The translations under genes and the position numbers were made by a program. A stretch of 64,000 nt of DNA from Callorhinus ursinus (lineage: Eukaryota > Chordata > Mammalia > Carnivora > Otariidae), in assembly GCF_003265705.1 (NCBI RefSeq), contig NW_020312785.1, positions 21,216,169 to 21,280,168 of the forward strand. Direction: 5' to 3'. Under the pieces are notes generated by a model. It was given only the letters and a program-made list of their open reading frames with translations. It was not told the DNA's origin and did not search any database. Shown here piece after piece: positions 56,044-64,000 of this stretch (within the stretch, counting starts at the first letter, position 1; each line of letters starts with the position of its first letter).

Positions 56044-57019
56044 TATTTTAAGCGATCAGACTCTTGGCCAGACACAGATGCTTTAATTAGAAATTTGTAA
56101 GAATTTTAAAGGCAGGTATGTTCCTGTATATAATGTGGCAAAATATACTGTAATGAATAATGTCTACAATAAAAGCTAGTTGCCATTCTTTATAATCACT
56201 GATAGTCATGCCACTAGAATGTGAGAGGAGAAAGAAAAGATTCTGACAAGTTTTTGTTGCCTTTCTTACAGAACTAGATTAAGTACCAACACACATGAGT
56301 ATTAGTATTATATAATATCTATTTTAATTTACATATAGAAAAAGTGGGACGGCTCATCCATTCTAATAATTTAGTAATGTCTCTCACTGTGAAATGCTAC
56401 AAAATTCTCTTTGGGTAGGAAGTAGTTGGATAAATTTCTAGTAACTTACATCCTTAACTCTCAGGAGAACACTTATCTTGAGAAAAGAAAAATGGAGAAG
56501 AGTCAACAAATTTCTAGAAACCATAAGACAAATTATTTATAGCAAAGCAGCATACTCTCAAAAGTAATATATGTTTTGGGAGTCAATATATAAATCATTA
56601 ATAGCAGTCTATCGCTGTCTGTAGAATAAATTGGTAATTTTAATAGTAGTTTCAAGAAATTCATCTTTAGTACTGGTAATTTTACTTTTGGAAATCTCTC
56701 TCTTTGGTTTTTTTCCTTAGTTGCTATGCTGTGACTAGAGTGATATGAATCTGTAAAAGCAAGAGCTTATAGGCCATTTGGATTAATATTTCTAAATATA
56801 AAAAAGTTGGCATGTAGTTCCTATCAGTTTCTTATAAAATTTTGCAGTTGAGTGACTATGGGGGTCACCAAATCCATAGATAAGACTCTGGATTGTCACT
56901 AAATAATGTATTAAAAGGACAGGCAGCAAAAAAATATTTGATTTCTTCTTTCTAGGATTAACAAGCTATACCAGTAACTTTTGGTTCAAATTTTATATTT
57001 TAGTAATGTGCAGAATTTC
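56044..57019. other. Unassigned AT-rich sequence
   Basis: No recognised feature. Confidence 0.45.
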
Positions 57020-57351
57020 CAGTGTGTAAATTAGGAATAATTCAGAGACTCAGGGAATTGGCTTCTTTGGCACTTGCTTAGAGCAGTGACATAATCAGAT
57101 TTGCATTTTATAAATGCATTGTAAAAGATACATTGGAGGTACTGGAAATTTAGAGTCAGAAATGCCTGCAAGGTTATTTTAATACAGGAGGTGAGTGGTT
57201 GGAGAAGAAAGTAGAAGAAGAGAAATCAAAAATTAAAAAAAAAACCAGCAAAAATCTTGGCAGGATCTTTGTGATGATATAACTATTTCATATCTTTACT
57301 GTGGTAGTAGATACATGAACCAGTGTGATAAAATTGTATAGACCTCAGTAT

Positions 57352-57391
<40 letters not shown>

Positions 57392-57850
57392 AGGAACAAT
57401 AACAAAAAAATGAATAAGATCTGCGAATTTTATCAATGCAAATCAATATCCTGGCTGTGATATTATACTTCATTGTTACCATTGAGACTAACTGAGTAAA
57501 TTGTACACAGGATCTCCCCATATTATTTCTTACAACTGCATGTGAATCTGCAATTATCTCAGTGAAGATTTCAATTAATAGAATAGGCAGAACTTGGTAA
57601 TTGGTGAGCCGTTGGAGCAGCAGAGATGGAAAATTTTAGGTTGACACTGGAAAAATTGTAATGATGCCATTCACTAGGATAAAAAGACAAGGAGAGGAAA
57701 AATTTTAGGAAAGTTTCTGGTGCCTGTGGGAGTTATCCAGTATGTACTTAATTAAATAAACTGGCTTAGAGCTAGAAGGAGAATCTTTACCTGGCGATAT
57801 AGAGTTTAGAGTCATCAGAAAAAGTTAGTAGCATTTGCAGATGTGAGAAT
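57020..57850 (-). repeat. Probable L2 fragment, antisense, with CA repeat
   Basis: 'cttagagcagtgacataatc', 'agatttgcattttataaatg', 'aggaggtgagtggttggaga', then after the CA tract 'gatgccattcactaggataa' and 'ggctttagagctag'-like text keep the reversed L2 order. Diverged. Confidence 0.5.
57354..57388 (+). repeat. (AC)n microsatellite
   Basis: Seventeen uninterrupted AC units, then 'agagagg'. Confidence 0.95.
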
Positions 57851-60009
57851 GTGTAAGACTACCTGCTACTATTTATGTTGAATCTTCTAGGGTTCCAGCC
57901 CTATCTGGAAAAGAATGAAAGTATAGTGCGTGAAAACTCACAAAGTTCTGAAAATGGCATAAAATTTTCCTTAATATTCCTATTGAATTACACATTAGTC
58001 CATAGTGAGATTACCCATGATGGATGATATTTGCTCTCCTGTTCTTTACCAAGACCCTCGTGGGATAAGTTCCTCCCATAAAACTTAATTTTCAGGGACT
58101 AGGCTCCAAAACTGAGAAGAGCTGCAAAATTTAAGTTCTAACCATTGATTCTGAATTTAAAACATTTCTCCGTAGCCAATATTTTATGATATCAAAAAAC
58201 AATTTGAATTCCTAAAGGTCAAAGTAGATGTTGGTTTGAAAATATAATAATGAGAGAAGGTTTATAGATTTAAATTTAAGTGTTCAAGTAAAAATCACAG
58301 AGATTACTATTTAGCTCTTTTTCTCTGATTAATAAGTTATTTATCATTGTTTAGTAAATCCACATGCAATTAAAAGCAACTTCCTGGAAGAACAGAGTTA
58401 ATCATTTTTCCACATTATTGACATTTAGGTTCAGATCAATAACAATAAAATGAGGCAATAGAAGATCTTATAAAAGATTCTGAGATGTGGGAGAAACAAA
58501 AAAATGTTTAAAAGAACTCTTTTAAGTTTATGCCTGCATCATTGGAAAACAAACTAAAATATTTTCTCAAATCTCAACTCTTGGTTAATTCTGTTAACCC
58601 TGATAAGATTTTTCTGGAAAGGCACATTTTCTATATTTTTCTCATCATCTGTTGACCTGTTGGACTAGAGACCATAATTGGACCCTTTCATTTGTTTTAT
58701 CTTAACATACAACTTTAATAAAAAGTGGTTCTTATTCTTTGTTCTTAAGCTACTTACCCAAATGAAACACTTAACTTCTTTTTTCTTCTATGTAGAAGTT
58801 CCTATGATTTATGGTATCTTTGTAGTATGTTAGCACAGTTTTGATTTGGATCAATTTTAATATTCTTTAAGCTGTATATTTGATATTTTATGTTAACATT
58901 AATGTTTATTTTAGGTTCTTTATTTTTTATTATCACTAATCCTCAAAAAGCAATAAACTTTTTGTTCAACTTCATATGAAAAGGCAACTGTTTTAAGGGT
59001 TTTGATTTTAAAAAGTGAAGCAATGCTGTATTCTTACAATTTTTTAAAATTAATTTCAATGTAAAATTTAAGAACCAAAAATAATTTAGTCTTTCAACTA
59101 ACATATACAAGTTGCCTTAAATTAAAAACAAAACAAAACAAAAACATGTTTCATTAGAAACTACAAATGTGAGATATACTGATCTGTGGTTATTCAATGT
59201 TATTTGTATATATGCTATTTCTTTCATGGTTCTATTGTTATCATACTGATTTTAATCTGCTCATTAACCATTGCTTCATCTCCTTTCTTAAAATTTTTTT
59301 CTGATATTTTCCCAAAGAGTGTAGCTTACTTTAGCTTTCTTGTTTGACTGTTGTCTTCCTCACCAGAGATTTTTCCACATATGAATGAATACATCTAAAA
59401 AAATCATTTTTCTAAGCATCTCTACTTAATCTGAATGACCTACTTTGATTTCTTTCTTCCTTATTGTTTTCTACTAATAAATCCCTGACTTCAATTGAAC
59501 GTGAAGTATAACGAAGGCTTGGAATTTCAAATGCTTTTTATTTATTTATTTATCTATTTATCTATTTATCTATTTATCTATTTATATTTTGGAAGGGAGA
59601 ATCATCACTTTATCAACTTTTTTTCTTTCCTTTTTTTTAACTTTTTTTTTTCTTTCTTAATGATCATCATCCGGTTAAGGGAGCTGGGACATCATTTCTG
59701 GCTCATTTACCCATCTGTTGACTAAGACTGAAGACTATTTTTGGAAGGTTAAATAGTTATTATTGTATTCTCAGGCAAGGTACACTAATCTCATTGTCTT
59801 TTGTTTTCTAGTAATGTTAGTTTATTAGTTTAGTTTATTTTTTGAAATATCTCCTCCTTTCAGGAAAAAATAGGGAGTGTGTGCCATAAAATCTAACTAA
59901 AAGAACATGAATCAGAAACAATAATGAGTTAATTCTAATCTCTATCTCTTCACCAATGTGATAGTCACTAATCATTTATTTATTCTCTACACTTAGTCTC
60001 TTATGTATG
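57851..60009. other. Unassigned AT-rich sequence
   Basis: About 2.1 kb with no gene. 58320-58500 is complex and repeat-free. Contains the TTTA/TCTA tract listed next. Frame 59495-59725 derives from that tract. Confidence 0.45.
59536..59585 (+). repeat. Compound (TTTA)n(TCTA)n microsatellite
   Basis: TTTATTTATTTA changes to alternating TTTA-TCTA units; about 12 units in all. Confidence 0.92.
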
Positions 60010-60110
60010 ATGTGTGAAGTTTATTCACTTCATGCTGAGGCAGACACAGTGCTAAAGAAATAAGGTGAGGACCAGTTTCTGAGAGCTCACAATTGCTTAT
60101 TCAAGGATTT
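60010..60110 (-). repeat. Possible L2 3' end, antisense
   Basis: 'gaggcagacacagtgctaaa' and 'tctgagagctcacaattg' resemble the reversed L2 terminus; short. Confidence 0.35.
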
Positions 60111-61181
60111 TGCCTTCATTTATTTGAGAGTCAATTACGCATAGGTTTCTCATGTTTCTGTACATCTTGTAAGCAGAGGTACTGATTACTTTTGTTCTGG
60201 ACTATTTTCAAGATAGTGAATAGCCTTGGAAGTTAGCAGTAGTGTTTTTCTTTGGAACAGAGGGCAATTTTGTTTATTGTTCAATGAAGAAAGATAATAT
60301 CTCTTTCTGAGACAGATGTTTGGCTTTCAGCATTAAAGATTGGGTTTTCCTAAGCTTGAAGTTCCGTAGCAGTGATGCACCATATGCATAACTTGGCTTG
60401 GGTCTACATCCATGTTTCTTCCCATGGAATTGGAGAACAAGGAGAATCCATATGAATAGGAAACTCATGTTGCCTGCTAAGCGATGAGTAATAAAATCCT
60501 TTGTTTCTGACCAAGGAGTCTTGTTTCTTCTGCCAGCATCCATGAATCTGTGTCTGCCTAACTTCTTAGCTTGCAAGCAGAGTAAAATCTAGATATTTCA
60601 CAGTTCTTGAAATCTTGTAGGAAATGGTGGGCAACAGGGTTCTTTACTGATAGAAGTAAATGATCAAATTATTTTGGAATCCTGGAAAACTTCAGAGTTA
60701 GAAAACTTGTCAGTTTTCTATATGTAGTTCAAACCATAAAGAAGAATTACTCTGCAGAAGAGTGTGGTGATGGTCTAGATGAGGGCCAAGGATAAGTACA
60801 TGTGGAACACCAATGCTGATCAGTGAAATACACAACTTGGGAGAGGGGAAAATACATGCAGGTAATTTAATAGATCCAAAAAATGAACATAAACTCCAGT
60901 TTCTACAAATCATAGAGGGCTGATATTATTTGGGATAAGAGGTAGTGACCATGAGAGTAGAGAAGAAAAGAGTAAAGAATGATGTTCCAGAGGTCAAAGC
61001 AAGAATGATTGGTGAGAGTATCAGAATCTCCAGGGGTCAAATTGGAGAATTAGGAACAGACCTTTGCTTTTATTATTAGAAGAAAATTAGAACTATTTCA
61101 AGAACAATTCCAGTTGGGAAGGGAGGGTGGAGGCTGAATGGACTGTACCAAAGAACAAATGGTGTCAAATGATATTTATTT
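60111..61181. other. Unassigned sequence
   Basis: The 100-codon minus frame 60274-60576 and the 67-codon frame 60710-60913 have no recognised domain. 60940-61140 is purine-rich and may be a worn antisense L2. Confidence 0.4.
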
Positions 61182-61384
61182 TAAGGGACGCCTGGGTGGC
61201 TCATTCAGTTAAGTGTCCAGCCCTTGGTTTTGACTCAGGTCATGATCCCAGAGCCATGAGATCAAGCCCTGGGTTGTGCTCCATGCTCAATGGGGAGTCT
61301 GCTTGAAGATTCTCTCCTTCTGTCCCTCCCCCCACTTGCGTGTTCTTTTTCTTTTTCTCACTCTCTAAAATAAATCTTTAAAAA
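61182..61384 (+). repeat. SINEC-type SINE
   Basis: Head 'gggacgcctgggtggctcat', 'ggtcatgatcccagagccat', 'agccctgggttgtgctccat', tail 'ctctaaaataaatctttaaa'. A 10-bp flanking duplication, ATATTTATTT, lies at 61172-61181 and 61385-61394. Confidence 0.93.
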
Positions 61385-61394
61385 ATATTTATTT

Positions 61395-61927
61395 GAAAAG
61401 ATAAATTCATGATTCATGCAAGTATGAAAGGCACATATCACAATTTTTATTTAATTTATTAATAGGTAAAGAAGCCAGTAAGAAGTCACAATTAGTTCAA
61501 AGGAAATTTCAAAGGACCACACAGGAATGCTGAAATGAATTTACAGACAGATGAAAAACTAGTCAATATCCACAGGACAATAGTCAAGTGCATATCCTCC
61601 AGAGACAATTTGCATTTCTATTAGTACCATATAATTTACAGAGTTAAAAAATAGCTCAAAAACAGTACCTGATAGAGATAAACCCAGATGATACCTTAGG
61701 AAGGACTCCTAGTAATTTTTTCTACCTCATATTTTTTTGTCACAGTTTTTCTTATGAGAGGATATAAGGAAACAGAGTGAATACAGAAAAGGATGTAAGA
61801 CATTGAGACTAATTTTGCCATGTATTATACTAGGAAAGTTACTGATATAGGAATCCAGAAAAGAACAGCTAAATAATTGTATGATCTTGAGATTTAATTC
61901 AACTTTCAGTATGATTTCTTATCAAAA
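61395..61927. other. Unassigned AT-rich sequence
   Basis: No recognised feature before the L1. Confidence 0.45.
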
Positions 61928-62053
61928 ATAAGGGTAAACCCACAAATATATGCTCAATTAATCTTTGACAAATCAGAAAAGAGTATCTAATAGGAAAAAG
62001 AATGTCTCTTCAACAAATGGTGTTGGGAAAACTGGGCAGCAACATGCAATAGA

Positions 62054-62320
62054 ATGAAACTGGACCACATTCTTATACCATACACAAAAATAAATTCAAA
62101 GTGGATTAAAGACCTAAATGTGAGACATGAAATCATTAAAGTCCTAGAGAAGAACATAAGCAGTAACTTCCTTGACATTGGCCATAGCAACTTCTTACTA
62201 GATACGTCTCCTGAGGCAAGGGAAACAAAAGCAAAAGTAAGCTATTGGGACTTCATCAAAAGAAAAGCCTTCTGCACAGTGAAGGAAACAATTAACAAAA
62301 CTAAAAGGCAACCTATGTAA
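62054..62320 (+). pseudogene. L1 ORF2 fragment, left readable part
   Basis: An 88-codon stretch in the ORF2 C-terminal region (contains [10 protein letters not shown] and [17 protein letters not shown]). It starts at an internal Met only because the upstream frame is not open; it is not a real start. It stops at a nonsense codon where related L1 sequence normally reads Glu. Confidence 0.85.
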
Positions 62321-62430
62321 TGGGAGAAGATATTTGCAAATGGCACATCTGATAAAGGGTTAGTATCTAAAATCTATAAAGAACTTAAAAACTCAATACC
62401 CAAAAAAGGAATAATCCAATTAAAAAATAG

Positions 62431-62877
62431 GCAGAAGACATGAATAGACATTTTTTCCCAAAGAAGACATACAGATGGCCAACACATATGAAAAGATGCT
62501 TAACATTACTCATCATCAGGGAAATGCAAATCAAAACTACAATGAGATATCACCTCACACCTGTCAGAATGGCTAAAATCAACATCACAAGAAACAACAG
62601 GTGTTGGTGAGGGTGTAAGGAACAAAGAACCCTCCAGCACTGTTGGTAGGAATGCAAACTGGTACAGCCACTCTTGAAAACAGCATGGATGTTCCTCAAA
62701 AAGTTAAAAATAGAACTACCCTACCATCCAGCAATTGCACTACTAAGGTATTTACCCAAAGAATATAGAAATACTAATTCAAAGGGATACACACACCCCA
62801 ATGTTTTTAGCAGAATTATCTACAATGGCCAGAAATGTGGAAATAGTCCAAGTATCCATCGACTAATGAATGGATAA
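62431..62877 (+). pseudogene. L1 ORF2 fragment, right part with stops
   Basis: A second frame continues ORF2 ([17 protein letters not shown] near 62518-62568) with stops at 62608 and 62647, then an open piece 62674-62877 ([13 protein letters not shown] motif). Ends before the GATA expansion. Confidence 0.85.
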
Positions 62878-62886
62878 AGAAGAGGT

Positions 62887-62903
62887 GATATAGATAGATA
62901 GAT

Positions 62904-62951
<48 letters not shown>
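62887..62951 (+). repeat. (GATA)n microsatellite inside the L1
   Basis: About 15 GATA units with one GAT interruption, at the junction of ORF2 and the 3' region. Two copies of TAGATACAATGGAA (62946-62959 and 62961-62974) follow, a slip duplication at the edge of the tract. Confidence 0.93.
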
Positions 62952-63342
62952 CAATGGAAATAGATACAATGGAACATTTACTCAGCCATAAAAAAGAATG
63001 AAATCTTGTCATTTGCAGCAACTTGGATGGAGTTAGAGAGTATTATGGTAAGCCAAATAAGTCGGTCAGAGAAAGACAAATACCATATAATTTCACTCTT
63101 TTGTGGAATTTAAGAAACAAGTGAGCGGAGGTAAAAAAATTAAGAGAGAGGGAGGCAAATCAAGAAACAGACTCAACTATAGAGAACAAACTGATGGTTA
63201 CCAGAGGGGAGGTAGGCAGGAGAATGAGTATTAAGGAGGGCACTTGTTGTGATGAGCACCAGATATTATATGGAAGTATTGATCACTAAATTATACACCT
63301 GAAACTGTTACACTGATGTTCACTAACTGGAATTTAAAAAAA

Positions 63343-64000
63343 ATAAAGGGAGTTTGGGTTCAAGTTTAGTTGTGCTCAAACTTTTCTTTTAACCCCAATA
63401 ATTTCTCTTAATTTTGCAAATTAATGCTTCCTGTGAATTTTAATATATAGAGAGCTATTCTCTTTGAAGTAATAGTAGCTATTCTGTTTAACATTAGGAT
63501 ACCCCTCCTTGACCTCCTTTACCTGCAAAGCCCTGAGGCATTTTTCAGAATTTTTTTTTTCAGAATTTCTTATATAACTTTAAGGTGGGTGTAAATTCCT
63601 GTTTTCATCAGATCATAACATATACATTTCTTCCTGAACTATACTTGCTCATAGAAATTGAAGATATGTTCAAAATTTAGATTTATTATATTGTTATGTT
63701 ATTTCATTTTGTAATCCAACCCATGATCACTTGTATCAGGTTAACTTTAATATATATAGGGTTGAATATAAATTAAAATGTAATTAATCATGCCTTATTA
63801 AAATTAAAATAACAAAAATATTTTTATTGTTTTTGATTTTGATTGTTCTGTTTGTCATTATGTTAAATAAGTTCTTACCTCATAGAAAAAAGTATTATTT
63901 ATTTATTTATTTTGGTTGGTTGTATGTATCAGAGTACATTTTTCATGTATGGTTAAATTGATATATTCTATTTAAAAATGTGATTCCTGGTATACTGTGT
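63343..64000. other. Unassigned AT-rich sequence
   Basis: No recognised gene or repeat apart from short TTTA units near 63895-63911. Confidence 0.45.

Larger units (their letters stand above)
61928..63342 (+). mobile_element. 5'-truncated, decayed L1 (end of ORF2 and 3' region)
   Basis: Carries the C-terminal part of L1 ORF2 and the 3' untranslated region, ending in an A-rich run at about 63333-63342. ORF2 normally encodes the endonuclease/reverse transcriptase; the endonuclease and reverse-transcriptase domains are absent here. The frame is broken: a TAA at 62318-62320, a shift to another frame between about 62340 and 62430, then TGA (62608-62610) and TAG (62647-62649). Readable pieces are 62054-62320 and 62674-62877. 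No matching flanking duplication was found. It shares its 3' region with the antisense piece at 27340-27717. Dead element. Confidence 0.9.

Noticed and set aside
59536..59585. Regularly spaced short repeats suggesting an array
   Set aside because: Simple tetranucleotide microsatellite; no spacers, and the genome is mammalian, so not a CRISPR array.
60274..60576. 100-codon minus-strand frame with basic N-terminus
   Set aside because: No domain, no homologous motif and no exon signals that I can support; length is within chance for 64 kb.

Overview
This is a mammalian nuclear window, and I find no protein-coding gene, coding exon, structural RNA gene or CpG island in it. The organism is best read as a caniform carnivore. 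Many insertions are tRNA-Lys-derived SINEs of the carnivore SINEC class: a head like GGCGCCTGGGTGGCTCAG, a C/T-rich body and an AAATAAATAAATAAAATCTTT tail. The common body form (GAAGCCTGCTTCTCCCTCTC ... CCCCCTGCTTGTGTTCC ... GCTGTGTCTCTCTCTGTC) points to an arctoid (bear, seal or mustelid side) rather than a dog-like animal. That lineage call is an inference from memory of SINE consensus forms.

The sequence is AT-rich and looks like a gene desert or the inside of a very long intron. Its layout is layered. The oldest layer is many L2 and MIR fragments on both strands (for example 1-738, 10590-11780, 36240-37345, 51540-52315, 57020-57850). Above that lie MaLR/MLT1-type solo LTRs (3122-3880, 6878-7298, 15282-15803, 39309-39780, 45588-45925), other LTR-like pieces, a MER5-type hAT element inside an L2 (43057-43220), a Tigger-like element (48868-49352), and two copies of an old L1 3' end (5645-6296 and 27840-28200). 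The youngest layer is 13 SINEC insertions, several with clean target-site duplications, and two carnivore-type L1 3' segments. One of these is a 378-bp 5'-truncated minus-strand piece with a 14-bp duplication (27340-27717). The other is a decayed 1.4-kb plus-strand piece carrying a GATA expansion (61928-63342).

The most unusual signal is a 230-bp block present twice in the same orientation, 1,779 bp apart (30236-30465 and 32015-32244), with one mismatch. The first copy abuts a (TTTA)n tract and sits between 12-bp direct repeats. It therefore looks like a recent retroposed or templated copy of its neighbour, unless it is an assembly error. A second, weaker split repeat links 38610-38653 and 41086-41161. 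A 10-N assembly gap lies in a TTCC microsatellite at 35201-35210. Several repeat-free, ATTA-rich stretches (16430-17060, 40300-40560, 50430-51160) could be conserved non-coding elements, but only alignment can show that. I found no evidence for a new multi-gene system here.
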